A stretch of DNA of 48,912 nt from positions 1 to 48,912 of the forward strand of contig JAUXWO010000082.1 of NCBI GenBank assembly GCA_030680175.1, read 5' to 3'. Within the stretch, counting starts at the first letter, position 1; each line of letters starts with the position of its first letter. The position numbers and the translations under genes were made by a program. This document shows, one piece after another, positions 35,078-43,708 of this stretch. The DNA comes from Vicinamibacterales bacterium (GTDB taxonomy: Bacteria; Acidobacteriota; Vicinamibacteria; Vicinamibacterales; UBA2999). The notes under the pieces were generated by a model. It had not been told where the DNA came from. It did not search any database and worked only from the letters and a program-made list of their open reading frames with translations.

Positions 35078-36388
35078 ATGGCCCGTCCCTCCGTCGTCAT
35101 CCACGTGGTCCTCGGGCTCGTGCTGCTCGCCGCCTCGGCGGCGGCACAGACGGGCACCGCGACCCAGTCGCCAGCAGTAAGACTGTTCAGTTTTCCAACC
35201 GAGCCAACGGTCGAAGATCCGCCCCCAGGGTGCGCTTTGTCGCCCACGCTGCCGTGGGAGATCGCGCGGAGCGCGAGGCAAGAGGCGATTCTGCTGAAGA
35301 ACCTCACCGAGACTGAAGCGGACAAGGAGGCACTCTCCGGAGCCGCCGGCAGACTCCACCGCCTTGGCTACGAGGTGTCGGTGGCGGCCACTGAGGCGGC
35401 GTGGCGCACTGCTGTGGTCCAGCTCCGGTCGGCGGTGAGCGACCTGATGCGCCGCGCCGAAGACGGGGCGAAGGCGAGCACTGCCCCCTCAGACTCGGCC
35501 ATCCAACAGGCCCACATGGGTATCCAGGCGCGCCTTTCCTGCTTTGACAGCGTCCTGCGGAAGGAGGCCGAGAAACCTACGGCGTCTGTGCGCCCCACCA
35601 GCCAGCGCGCGGCAAGCCTCCTGACCGCCGCGACGATCGCGACTGGCAATGGCACACGGGAGGTCTCCGCGCGCCCCGTTGACTACTTCTTCAGTAACAA
35701 CTGGCGGCTGTATGTTCGCTCGACGCTTGTGCTCGACAAGCGTGAGGAGCCAGCCGACGGGGCCAGCAGCGCCGACACTGTGGCCGCAACAGCACCCACA
35801 GACACAGCGGCCGAAGCGCCAGCCGCAAACGACCTCGCCGAATCCGTCAAGGCGGCACTCCTCGACCCCTTCGGCGGACCACTCAACGTCGCCGCTGGCT
35901 TTCACACAAAACTATTCACGCCGTTCCTGCACGGGTACGCGACCGACGGCGCCCATGGAGTCTTCATTGACGCCCGCATCGGACTGCGCTTTATCGAGCT
36001 TCCCGAGGACTCGTTGACGCTCGTCGATGGCACGACCAGGGTCACACCGTTCTATCAGGGTTCCGCGGGACTGCGGCTGATCCTTCCGGTGTTCAAGGAC
36101 TCCCCGGGAGCTGACAATCCTGGCGGCGTGGAGATTGCGCTCACAGCAGCCGTGACGCGGGTGGCAACTGCGGACGCTTCCGAACTCTTCACCGGCAAAG
36201 ACGGCGCCGACCCACTGCTGAAGAAGACCGGAGGGAGTGTACATCTCGCGATCGCCATCAGCCTGCCAGGATGGGCCAGCCTCGACATCTCGGGCAACGT
36301 CTGGTCCAACAGCAAGTTCGACCGCCGATTTCTCATCGGCCTGACGCTACGGCCCGAGCAGTCTGGCACCGAAGGTGCGCAACGGTGA
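35078..36388 (+). CDS. Exported protein with C-terminal outer-membrane-like barrel, unknown function
   Basis: A 436-residue protein. The ATG at 35078 is chosen because CCAGGAG lies just upstream and a signal peptide follows (residues 1-24, VVIHVVLGLVLLAASAAA); earlier in-frame starts add a non-signal stretch. Residues 50-180 are helical and charged (ARQEAILLKNLTETEADKEA), residues 240-275 are an Ala/Thr/Asp-rich low-complexity linker, and the last 150 residues have alternating strands (GVFIDARIGLRFIEL, PFYQGSAGLRLILPVF, ASLDISGNVWSNSKFDRRFL) that look like a small outer-membrane barrel or adhesion domain. I recognise no family. Codon choice looks a little less GC-biased than in neighbours (more A/T at third positions), a possible sign of recent acquisition. 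It converges on the O-acetylation operon. Confidence 0.8.
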   Translation: MARPSVVIHVVLGLVLLAASAAAQTGTATQSPAVRLFSFPTEPTVEDPPPGCALSPTLPWEIARSARQEAILLKNLTETEADKEALSGAAGRLHRLGYEVSVAATEAAWRTAVVQLRSAVSDLMRRAEDGAKASTAPSDSAIQQAHMGIQARLSCFDSVLRKEAEKPTASVRPTSQRAASLLTAATIATGNGTREVSARPVDYFFSNNWRLYVRSTLVLDKREEPADGASSADTVAATAPTDTAAEAPAANDLAESVKAALLDPFGGPLNVAAGFHTKLFTPFLHGYATDGAHGVFIDARIGLRFIELPEDSLTLVDGTTRVTPFYQGSAGLRLILPVFKDSPGADNPGGVEIALTAAVTRVATADASELFTGKDGADPLLKKTGGSVHLAIAISLPGWASLDISGNVWSNSKFDRRFLIGLTLRPEQSGTEGAQR

Positions 36389-36401
36389 CTCGCGCGCTCG
36401 T

Positions 36402-37751
36402 TTACGGCAGCGGCACGACCGCCCAGTCGCCGAACGACAGCTCGCGTGTCGCGAACTGCCAGACGACGACGCGGGTGGACGCGAGGCGGCCGGGATCGAG
36501 ACGGAGCTCCCGCGCGAGAAGGTCCCGCGTGGCGCGCGCGCCTTGATCGTTCTGGACCAGACGGTCGACCGGGCGATCGAGCGCGAGGCTGAGATGTTCG
36601 ACGAAGCCCGAGGCCTCGCCCCATCCCATGCCCGCCAGCGAGTAGATGTTGCTGAAGCTGTCGCCGAGCACGAGCACGTCCGCGTCCCGCGAGGGACGCC
36701 AGGGGTCACCGTCAGCCCCGGTGACGAAGCGCAGCGCGACGGTCTCGGGGGGGTAGAGCGACTGGCCGTCGGGCAGGTCGAGCATGGACGCCGTGTCGCC
36801 GGTGTGCCGCGCTTCGCGTGGCTGCGTCGCATAGCCGGACGCTGGGACGGGGGCGAGTTCGACGTGCGCGCGGATGAAGGCGGCCAGTGCGGCCGCTTCG
36901 CGCGCCACCACCTCCGGGCGCCAGTGCGTGTCGGCCGCCAGATACTGGGGCACGCCCGCCGCCGCGGCGAGCGCCAGCGACGGCGCCGGGTCGAACACCA
37001 CAAGGCCGTCCCCGCGGAGCTCCTCGATGAAGGCCTCGTACGACGCGTTCTGGATGGGCGCCGAAGGCCGCGCCGACATGGACGCCAACGCGCCGGGATG
37101 CACCGACGGCTTCACGGGGGTGGGCATCAGGATGAGCGTGATCCCGCGCGCGGCCAGGTCCGCGGCGAAGCGGCGGATCGCGGGGCGCGGGTCCGGCACG
37201 GGCGCGACTTCGAACTCGCGCGCGGCCGCGGCGCGGCGCGCCAGCTGCGCCGGGTCGAGGAACCCGCGACCGGTCAGCGCCTCGACATCGGGGCGATAGA
37301 ACAGCCAGCCGTCGCGGCCGACATACACACGCTCGTTGCCGGCCCCCAGCCACCCGCTCAGCACCGCCTGGACCGGCGGCCGCAGCCGCTGCCCGACCGG
37401 CGACTGGTCCTCGAGGGCCGTCTCGAAGGCGGCGGTACGCGCGAGCGCGGCGCGGTTCGCCTGCACAAGCCGCGCCCACGAACCACCGGGAACCGCGCCC
37501 TGCGGCTCCACCGTCTCCTGAACCAGCAGGGACCAGGGACCAGGCTCGGTCGACCCACGCAGGCCGGCCCACTCGACCGCCGGCAGCGCCGCGACCAGCA
37601 GCAGAAAGCACACGACCAGCGCACGCGCGACGACGGGCGTCACGTCCGTGTGGCCCACTTCGCGGCGCGCCTGCTCTTCGCGCGGGAGTCGCTCTTCGCT
37701 GGTCGTCATTCGTTCACTCGCTATTCGCTGTTCGCAATTCGCAGCCCCCAT
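36402..37751 (-). CDS. AlgJ/AlgX-like SGNH O-acetyltransferase component
   Basis: A 449-residue protein with a single N-terminal membrane anchor (about 42-60, ARALVVCFLLLVAALPAVEW) and a large periplasmic SGNH-hydrolase-like domain. Family motifs are AADTHWRPE (Asp274/His276) and VLGDSFSN (Ser365), the catalytic positions of AlgX/AlgJ proteins that O-acetylate exopolysaccharide. The gene is 11 bp downstream of the MBOAT gene, the usual AlgI-AlgJ partner, supporting a joint role: the MBOAT protein passes acetyl groups across the membrane and this protein moves them to polysaccharide. Start is uncertain: ATG at 37749-37751 has a weak G-rich leader, while an ATG at 37707-37709 lies after a GCGAA-type tandem repeat and may be the true start, since the stretch between looks like translated spacer. 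Confidence 0.87.
   Translation of the reverse strand: MGAANCEQRIASERMTTSEERLPREEQARREVGHTDVTPVVARALVVCFLLLVAALPAVEWAGLRGSTEPGPWSLLVQETVEPQGAVPGGSWARLVQANRAALARTAAFETALEDQSPVGQRLRPPVQAVLSGWLGAGNERVYVGRDGWLFYRPDVEALTGRGFLDPAQLARRAAAAREFEVAPVPDPRPAIRRFAADLAARGITLILMPTPVKPSVHPGALASMSARPSAPIQNASYEAFIEELRGDGLVVFDPAPSLALAAAAGVPQYLAADTHWRPEVVAREAAALAAFIRAHVELAPVPASGYATQPREARHTGDTASMLDLPDGQSLYPPETVALRFVTGADGDPWRPSRDADVLVLGDSFSNIYSLAGMGWGEASGFVEHLSLALDRPVDRLVQNDQGARATRDLLARELRLDPGRLASTRVVVWQFATRELSFGDWAVVPLP
37710..37746. repeat. GCGAA-rich spacer repeat
   Basis: On the minus strand the stretch is built from GCGAATT, GCGAACA, GCGAATA, GCGAGTG and AACGA units, about 7-bp period. Such arrays are normally intergenic; here it separates the MBOAT gene from the AlgJ-like gene and bears on the choice of start. 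Confidence 0.6.
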
Positions 37752-37762
37752 CCCTTCCCCCC

Positions 37763-39181
37763 CTAGAAGATGAAATAAATGAACGGATTGAAGGCCTGCG
37801 TCGTCAGCATCGCGGCCGAGAGCAGGAAGAGCGCGACCGCGGTTGCGGCCTTGACCGGCGTGAGGGTGCGCGACCAGTCCCAGGTCTGCGGGCACGCCCA
37901 CACCACGATCGCCGCCACCAGGAACGTCAGCACGTAGTAGGGCTGATAGATCAGGCCGCCGATGAGGCCCGCGCCTGGCGTTACCTCCCCCAGGCCCGTC
38001 ATGAAGCCGAGGTACCGCAGGGCGGACGGCAGGTCCGGCGCGCGGAAGAACACCCACGTCACGAGCACCAGCACGAACGTCAGCCCCACACGCGCGGCCG
38101 GGGGGAGGCCGCCCCACGGCGCCGCCTTGCCCTGCATCCGCTCCGCCGCCAGCAGCACGCCGTGCAACGCCCCCCAGGCAAGGAACGTCCACGCCGCGCC
38201 GTGCCAGAGGCCGCCGAGCAGCATCACGACCATCAGGTTCACGTAGGTGCGGCCCGGTCCCTTGCGGTTGCCGCCGATCGGCAGGTAGAGGTAGTCGCGC
38301 AACCACGTGGACAGCGAGATGTGCCAGCGCCGCCAGAAGTCCGTGATCGACTGCGCGCGATACGGCGAGTCGAAGTTCTTCGGGAAGACGAAGCCGAGCA
38401 TCAACCCCAGGCCGATCGCCATGTCGGAGTAGCCGCTGAAGTCGAAGTAGATCTGGAAGGCGTACGCGGTCACGCCGTACCACGCGTCCATGACGTGGAG
38501 CGATCCTGCGTCGAACGCGAGGTCCGCGACCTTGCCGCAGGGGTTGGCGAGCAGCACCTTCTTCGTCAGCCCGACCGAGAAGAACGCGACGCCGCGCGCG
38601 AACTTGGTGACGGTGTGCGTCCGCGATCGCAGCTGGTCCGCCACCTCGGAGAAGCGGATGATGGGGCCCGCCACGAGTTGCGGGAACATCGACACGTAGC
38701 AGGCGAAGTCGATGAAGCTGCGCACCGCCGCGGCGCGGCCGCGGTAGATGTCCCACGTGTAGCTCATCGACTGGAACGTGTAGAAGCTGATGCCGAGCGG
38801 CAGCGTCACAGTGAACGCCAGGTCGAGGCGCAGGGCGTCGAGCCCCGCCGCCATTGCGAACGCGTTCAGGTTGTCGACGCCGAAGTTGAAGTACTTGAAG
38901 AAGCCGAGCAGGCCCAGGTTCGAGCTGATCGACACCGCGAGCGCGCGCCGCGCCGCGCGTGCATCGCCCCGCTCGCGCGCCGCCGCGATCACGAACCCGC
39001 ACACGTAGTCCACGACGGTGGACCCGAGCAGCAGCGGCACGAACAGCGGGTTCGCCCATCCGTAGAAGGCGTAGCTCAGCCCCGTGAGCACGAGGTGCTT
39101 CCCGGCGCGCGGCACGGCGTAGTAGAGCAGCAGCGCGACCGGCAGGAAGTAGAAGAGGAAGAGATAGGAACTGAAGACCAT
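37763..39181 (-). CDS. MBOAT family O-acyltransferase (AlgI-like)
   Basis: A 472-residue inner-membrane protein with about 11-12 helices. MVFSSYLFLFYFLPVALLLYY is the usual AlgI start. Family motifs are FFKYFNF (near 95), LPLGISFYTFQSMSYTWDIYRG (128-148), FPQLVAGPIIR (166-176), ITDFWRRWHISLSTWLRDYLY with H287, and the catalytic GGLWHGAAW with H327. MBOAT proteins move an acetyl group from a cytosolic donor across the membrane for transfer to exopolysaccharide, wall polymer or lipid. The AlgJ-like gene follows after 11 bp and a secreted beta-propeller gene precedes by 16 bp, so the three form one leftward operon. No Shine-Dalgarno of note is visible before the ATG. Confidence 0.95.
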   Translation of the reverse strand: MVFSSYLFLFYFLPVALLLYYAVPRAGKHLVLTGLSYAFYGWANPLFVPLLLGSTVVDYVCGFVIAAARERGDARAARRALAVSISSNLGLLGFFKYFNFGVDNLNAFAMAAGLDALRLDLAFTVTLPLGISFYTFQSMSYTWDIYRGRAAAVRSFIDFACYVSMFPQLVAGPIIRFSEVADQLRSRTHTVTKFARGVAFFSVGLTKKVLLANPCGKVADLAFDAGSLHVMDAWYGVTAYAFQIYFDFSGYSDMAIGLGLMLGFVFPKNFDSPYRAQSITDFWRRWHISLSTWLRDYLYLPIGGNRKGPGRTYVNLMVVMLLGGLWHGAAWTFLAWGALHGVLLAAERMQGKAAPWGGLPPAARVGLTFVLVLVTWVFFRAPDLPSALRYLGFMTGLGEVTPGAGLIGGLIYQPYYVLTFLVAAIVVWACPQTWDWSRTLTPVKAATAVALFLLSAAMLTTQAFNPFIYFIF

Positions 39182-39197
39182 CAGCCGCCCGGGTGGG

Positions 39198-40589
39198 CTA
39201 CGAGCCGACTTCGTAGTAGAGGGGCAGGTCCGGCACGTCCGGCGCCTGGATCACCCGCTCGCCTTCGAGCTCCGGATGCGCGGCGTAGCGCTCGAGGGTC
39301 AGCCTCACGGTCTCGCCCGGACGCTTGACCGCCGTGGGCAACACCTGTGCATCGCGAATCGCCCACTGCGCGACGATGATCTGCCGCCCCTCGTGTGCGC
39401 CTTCGACCACGTTGAGGATCTCGTACACGTGGACCACGAGGGCGTTTCGATACGGCGCGATCGACTCCGGCGTCGGCACGTCGCCCGCCGTCACGAGGCG
39501 GGCCTCGACGACCAGCCGATCCGCGTCGATGGCGGCCACACCGGCGGCGGGCCCCACGCGCCCGCTCGCACGCTGCAGGTGCGGGCTCGCCGATCGATCG
39601 ATCCACACATCCGGATAGGAGTCGCCGGCGGCGTTGGCGGTCACGCGTGCCCAGGCCTCGATGGCGGTGTAGTCGGCGCTGAAGCGCCCGATCCACACCT
39701 CCGACTGCGCCCCGCCGCTCCGCACCTGGTTCGCGCCCCCCTGGTCATACGGCCCCGTCATCGTCATGAACCGCGGGTGCGCGGTCCAGCGCGGATGGTA
39801 GACCTCGGGGTTCGTGAATCCGGGCGCGGTGTTGATGGGCACGGTCCAGCGGCGATCGTCGCGCGCGGTATCGATCAGCAGCAGGTTGCGATGCGCGCCG
39901 TCGAAGATCCAGAAGAGGGGCGTCCCCACGTCATGGAAGCCGGTCCAGCAGCCGTCACCAAGCTCGCGCCAGGTGCCCGCCGCGAGATCCGCCACACCGG
40001 CACGCGGCCAGGGGAAGTTGGCGCCCGCGGCGCGGCCATCCGGCGACACCTGGAACGTATCGATGGTGACCGGCGCCGCGGTCCACACGGCCTCGCGCCG
40101 CGACGGGTCATCGAGGCGCACGCGCGTGATGGTCCGCACGGTGTAGCCGTCGTGCCCGGTCCCGATGTAGACCCACGCCCCGCCGTCGGCGGGGTCCTCC
40201 CACACATCGAGCGCGAAACCCGGCTCGAGCTGGCGCAGGCCGGTCCCGTCGAAGTTGATGACGTGGACGGCCGGATCACCGAGCTCGGGGTGCGTGGAGA
40301 AGACGATGCGATCGCCGCGCGGGGTGAGATGCGGCTTCACGTAGCTGCCGCGCTCGCCCAGGATCACGCGCTCGCCGCGCCCATCGTCCGTATCGAGGCC
40401 CATGAGCACGAGCTGCCGGCCGGCCGCAAAGACGTCCGTCCCGTCGTGCTGCACCCAGACGACGCGGGTGTGCGCCCCGGTCAGATCGTGGATGGCTACG
40501 GCCGGGCCGGTGCGGGGCTCCTGCGCGGCGACGCAGGCGGCGGCCCCGAGGAGCGCCACGACAAGGAAGGCACGGATCAGGGTGGACAT
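39198..40589 (-). CDS. Secreted beta-propeller protein of unknown role
   Basis: A 463-residue exported protein: signal peptide about 1-22 (IRAFLVVALLGAAACVAA, cleavage after AQ; a weak lipobox AAAC is also possible). The body has TolB/WD40-like strand repeats (VVWVQHDGTDVFAAG, KPHLTPRGDRIVFSTHP, VHVINFDGTGLRQLEPG, TFQVSPDGRAAGANFPWP, PLFWIFDGAHRNLLLIDT), most like a six- or seven-bladed propeller, with a C-terminal beta domain of about 110 residues. I see no catalytic site. It is the first gene of the operon with the AlgI/AlgJ-like pair, so a role in binding the modified polysaccharide is possible but inferred. GGAAGA lies upstream of the ATG. Confidence 0.85.
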   Translation of the reverse strand: MSTLIRAFLVVALLGAAACVAAQEPRTGPAVAIHDLTGAHTRVVWVQHDGTDVFAAGRQLVLMGLDTDDGRGERVILGERGSYVKPHLTPRGDRIVFSTHPELGDPAVHVINFDGTGLRQLEPGFALDVWEDPADGGAWVYIGTGHDGYTVRTITRVRLDDPSRREAVWTAAPVTIDTFQVSPDGRAAGANFPWPRAGVADLAAGTWRELGDGCWTGFHDVGTPLFWIFDGAHRNLLLIDTARDDRRWTVPINTAPGFTNPEVYHPRWTAHPRFMTMTGPYDQGGANQVRSGGAQSEVWIGRFSADYTAIEAWARVTANAAGDSYPDVWIDRSASPHLQRASGRVGPAAGVAAIDADRLVVEARLVTAGDVPTPESIAPYRNALVVHVYEILNVVEGAHEGRQIIVAQWAIRDAQVLPTAVKRPGETVRLTLERYAAHPELEGERVIQAPDVPDLPLYYEVGS

Positions 40590-40699
40590 GGGTCTTCCGT
40601 CGATGCTACCCGCAAACCACGGGCGCGGAGAAAATTAGGGGGCTGTCCCCTTCTCCAGCCCGGCGTTATGATGCGCAGACTCTGCCGCGTGGAGGCTGC
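40590..40699. other. Divergent promoter region
   Basis: 110 bp between the propeller operon (leftward) and the AsmA-like gene (rightward). For the right-hand gene TATGAT at 40667-40672 is a fair -10, with no good -35, and GGAGG at 40690-40694 is the Shine-Dalgarno. An AAAATTAGGGGGCTGTCCCC sequence (40631-40650) contains a GGGG/CCCC palindrome. Confidence 0.45.
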
Positions 40700-42283
40700 A
40701 TGCTGAAGAAGGTCGCGATCGGGATAGTGGCGCTGGTCATCGTGGGTGGACTCGGGATCGTCGTGCTGGCCCGGACGGTGTTGACGGGCGACGCCGTGCG
40801 GACCGCGCTCGCGGCCCAGGTGTCAGACGCCATCGGCCAGCCGGTCTCGATCGGCGGCATCGGGGCGTCGGTCTACCCGCGCGTCACGATCGATCTGACG
40901 GACGTGGCGATCGGCCAGCCGGCGCGGATTCAGCTCCGCAGCCTCCATCTGGGCGCCGGCCTCGGCGCCCTTTTCTCGCGGCGCATCGAACAGGCGGCCA
41001 TCCGCATCGACGGCGCCCGCCTCGAATTGCCACTACCGGACCTCGGCGCGGCCTCGGCCGGCAGCGCGCCGCCCGAGACGCCCGGCGTCGCCTCGACCGA
41101 GCCGCCGTCCGTCGAGATCGTCTCGATCGACGAAATCGTGCTCACGAACGTCGAGGTCGTGAGCGGCGGCCGGACGCTTCGCGGCGACATCGAGCTCCTG
41201 CCTCAGGGCCACGGCGTCCAGTTGCGCCGCGTCTCGCTCGTGGCCGATGACGCCCGTGTGGAGATGACCGGCGCGATCACGTCCCTGAGCCCCCTCGAGG
41301 GGCGCATCGATGCCGTGGCCGGCGAGGTGGACTTCGACCAGCTGCTCGCGTTCATGACGGACTTCGCGTCCACCACCGAACCCTCGACCGGCCCGGGCAC
41401 GGGCCTCGACGGGCGCCTCACGTTCACGCTCGCGCTCGACCGCGCCACGACCGGGGGGCTGGCCCTTTCGGAGGTCTCGGCGACCGCCCTCGTCACCGCC
41501 GACGCCGTGAGGCTCGAGCCGCTCACGTTCGGCGTCTTCGGCGGACGCTACGATGGCACGATGGCCATCGCCATGAGCGTCCCGCCGCAGTTCGAGTGGC
41601 GCGCGACGGTGCGGGGCATCGACGCGGATGCGCTGATGACGTTTGGCGAGTCCCCCGACACGATCAGCGGCACGCTCGAGGGATCAGTCGCGCTCAACGG
41701 CAGCGGGGCCGAGATGGCACAGGCGATGCGCACGGCGCGTGGCACCGCGCGCGTGGACATCGCCGACGGCGCCGTCGAGGGGCTGGGGCTCGTGCGGACG
41801 TTCGTCACCGCCACGTCCGGGCGGGGCGGCATCCTGACCAGCGCGCGCACGGCCGCGGGGGCGGGCGGCGCGGCCGCCGAGGCCGAGCGGTTCTCGCATC
41901 TGGGCGCCTCGCTGACGTTCGCCGACGGCCTGATGCGCACGTCGGACTTCACGATGACGTCGACGGACGTCGAGCTGACGGGCGCCGGCACCATCACCCT
42001 CGCCAGCATGACGACCGACCTGACGGGGCAGGCGCGCCTCTCCGAAGCGCTCTCGAAGGAGGCGGGCACCGACTTCTATCGCTATGCGCAGGAGGGCGGC
42101 CGCATCACGCTGCCGGCGATCATCACCGGGCCGATGGAGCATCTGTCGGTCCGCATCGATGTCGGGGACGCCGCGTCGCGCGCGATCCGCAACCGCGCCG
42201 CCGAGGAGGCACAGAAGGTGATCGAGCGCAACGTCCCGAACCGCCTGCGCGGCCTGGTCCCCAGGCGTCCGCCCGGCCGCTGA
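40700..42283 (+). CDS. AsmA-like envelope protein
   Basis: A 527-residue protein with a single N-terminal membrane anchor (KKVAIGIVALVIVGGLGIVVL, residues 3-23) and a large periplasmic part of the AsmA/DUF748 type. The first domain has VSIGGIGASVYPRVTIDLTDVAIG and IRIDGARLELPLPDLG; the C-terminal AsmA_2-like part has the typical GTARVDIADGAVEGLGL and LTFADGLMRTSDFTMTSTDVELTGAGTITL, ending with LPAIITGPMEHLSVRIDVGDAA. AsmA-like proteins form long hydrophobic grooves bridging the inner and outer membranes and move phospholipids. At 527 residues it is far shorter than TamB or YhdP, near AsmA itself. GGAGG lies 6 nt before the ATG. Confidence 0.88.
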   Translation: MLKKVAIGIVALVIVGGLGIVVLARTVLTGDAVRTALAAQVSDAIGQPVSIGGIGASVYPRVTIDLTDVAIGQPARIQLRSLHLGAGLGALFSRRIEQAAIRIDGARLELPLPDLGAASAGSAPPETPGVASTEPPSVEIVSIDEIVLTNVEVVSGGRTLRGDIELLPQGHGVQLRRVSLVADDARVEMTGAITSLSPLEGRIDAVAGEVDFDQLLAFMTDFASTTEPSTGPGTGLDGRLTFTLALDRATTGGLALSEVSATALVTADAVRLEPLTFGVFGGRYDGTMAIAMSVPPQFEWRATVRGIDADALMTFGESPDTISGTLEGSVALNGSGAEMAQAMRTARGTARVDIADGAVEGLGLVRTFVTATSGRGGILTSARTAAGAGGAAAEAERFSHLGASLTFADGLMRTSDFTMTSTDVELTGAGTITLASMTTDLTGQARLSEALSKEAGTDFYRYAQEGGRITLPAIITGPMEHLSVRIDVGDAASRAIRNRAAEEAQKVIERNVPNRLRGLVPRRPPGR

Positions 42284-42353
42284 CGACCGGCGACGAGGGG
42301 GGCGCCCCGTGCAGCCGACGGGGTTGACCCGCCCGGCCGCGCGCATTCTGTCG

Positions 42354-42359
42354 TACACT
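42354..42359 (+). promoter_or_regulatory. -10-like TACACT 7 nt before the M24 peptidase ATG
   Basis: TACACT is followed by CGCGCCC and the ATG, so the expected transcription start sits at or next to the start codon. A TTGACC at 42324-42329 matches the -35 consensus at five positions but is 24 nt away, too far for a normal promoter. Confidence 0.35.
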
Positions 42360-42366
42360 CGCGCCC

Positions 42367-43683
42367 ATGCGCAGCCTTTGTACGCTCGCCCTCGTCACCC
42401 TGCTCGGCGCCACCGCCGCCGCCCAGACCATCCAGTATCCGAACCCGGCCGAGCACGTCCTCACGCACCGCGAGCAGGACCCGATCGTTCGCGGCTGGAT
42501 TCAGAAGCGCTTCGACACCGTCCTGCCGATGCTGATGGATCGCACCGGCATCGACCTGTGGGTCATCGTGTCGCGCGAGTACAACGACGACCCCGTCTTC
42601 CGGTCGATGGCGCCGCTCACGACCTACTCGTCGCGCCGCCGCACCATCCTCGTCTTCCACAACCCCGGCGGCGGCCGGCCCGTCGAGCGGGTCTCGATCG
42701 GGCGCTTCAACTACGACGGCCTCTTCACGGTCGTCCCCACGCACAACGACGCGCAGTACGAGGGTCTCCGGGCCTTCATCGAGGCCCGCAATCCGAAGGT
42801 CATCGGCATCAACGAGTCGGAGGCCTGGAACCATGCGGACGGGATCACCGCCAACGAGAAGCGCCGCCTGATGGAGGCGCTCGGACCGGATCTCGGCGCG
42901 CGAGTGCGCTCCGCCGAAGCGCTCGCCGTGGGCTGGCTCGAACACAAGCTCCCCGAGGAGCTCGACGGCTACCGCCACATCATGCAGGTGGCCCACATGG
43001 TGATCCGCGAGGCGTTCTCGAATGCCGTCATCACCCCCGGCACCACCACCACGCAGGACGTCGTGTGGTGGATGCGCCAGCGCGTGGTCGAGATGGGCCT
43101 CGGCAAGTGGTTCCAGCCGTCGGTCAGCATCTGGCGCGAGGGCCAGACCGCCACCCTGCAGGGCGTCATCGAACGCGGCGACATGCTCCACACCGACTTC
43201 GGCATCGTCTACCTCGGCCTGTCGACGGACACCCAGCACAACGCGTACGTGCTGAAGGCCGGCGAGACAGACGCCCCGCAAGGACTCAAGGACGGCCTGG
43301 CCGCGGCGAACCGCCTCCAGGACCTGACGATGATGTACGCGAAGGTGGGGCGGACGGGGAACCAGGCGCTCGCCGATGCGCTGGCACACGCGAAGAAGGA
43401 GGGCCTCGTGCCCTCGATCTACTGCCACCCGGTCGGCTATCACGGCCACGCCGCCGGCCCTCCGATCGGCATGACCGACTACCAGGACGGCGTGCCCATC
43501 CGCGGCGACTACCCGTTCTACCCGAACACGTGGCACTCGATCGAGTTGAACGTGACCTTCCCCGTCAAGGAGTGGGGCGGCCAGCCCGCGCGCTTCGCGC
43601 TTGAAGAGGACGCGGCCATCCTGCCCGACGGCACGTGGGACTGGGTCGGCGGACGGCAGACGGAGTTCTACCTGATCAAGTAG
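42367..43683 (+). CDS. M24 family metallopeptidase, exported (Xaa-Pro aminopeptidase-like)
   Basis: A 438-residue protein with a signal peptide (residues 1-20, TLALVTLLGATAAA, cleavage after AQ). The N-terminal creatinase-like domain (about 30-195) precedes the pita-bread catalytic domain: metal ligands D277 and D288 (HTDFGIVYLGLSTDT, spaced 11 as usual), His in VGYHGHAAG (H359 or H361), E393 in WHSIELNV and Glu in ALEEDA (413/414). All five positions can be filled, though the His and Glu contexts differ from classical prolidase (HGIG, EPG), so it is a divergent branch. It likely releases N-terminal residues from Pro-containing peptides in the periplasm. No Shine-Dalgarno is seen; a -10-like hexamer lies 7 nt before the ATG. 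It converges on the M14 gene. Confidence 0.9.
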   Translation: MRSLCTLALVTLLGATAAAQTIQYPNPAEHVLTHREQDPIVRGWIQKRFDTVLPMLMDRTGIDLWVIVSREYNDDPVFRSMAPLTTYSSRRRTILVFHNPGGGRPVERVSIGRFNYDGLFTVVPTHNDAQYEGLRAFIEARNPKVIGINESEAWNHADGITANEKRRLMEALGPDLGARVRSAEALAVGWLEHKLPEELDGYRHIMQVAHMVIREAFSNAVITPGTTTTQDVVWWMRQRVVEMGLGKWFQPSVSIWREGQTATLQGVIERGDMLHTDFGIVYLGLSTDTQHNAYVLKAGETDAPQGLKDGLAAANRLQDLTMMYAKVGRTGNQALADALAHAKKEGLVPSIYCHPVGYHGHAAGPPIGMTDYQDGVPIRGDYPFYPNTWHSIELNVTFPVKEWGGQPARFALEEDAAILPDGTWDWVGGRQTEFYLIK

Positions 43684-43708
43684 CCGGCGCCGGGCGGGGC
43701 CCGGCTAC
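43680..43708. terminator. Bidirectional hairpin between M24 and M14 genes
   Basis: GTAGCCGG (43680-43687) and CCGGCTAC (43701-43708) form a perfect 8-bp stem containing the TAG stop codons of both convergent genes. An alternative inner stem GCCGGG/CCCGGC (43689-43694, 43700-43705) has a 5-nt loop. There is no T-run. Confidence 0.45.

Noticed and set aside
36402-39059. 885-codon frame joining the AlgJ-like gene to upstream sequence
   Set aside because: Only the last 449 codons encode the SGNH protein; the rest is antisense-free but out of frame with the MBOAT gene, which has full family motifs.
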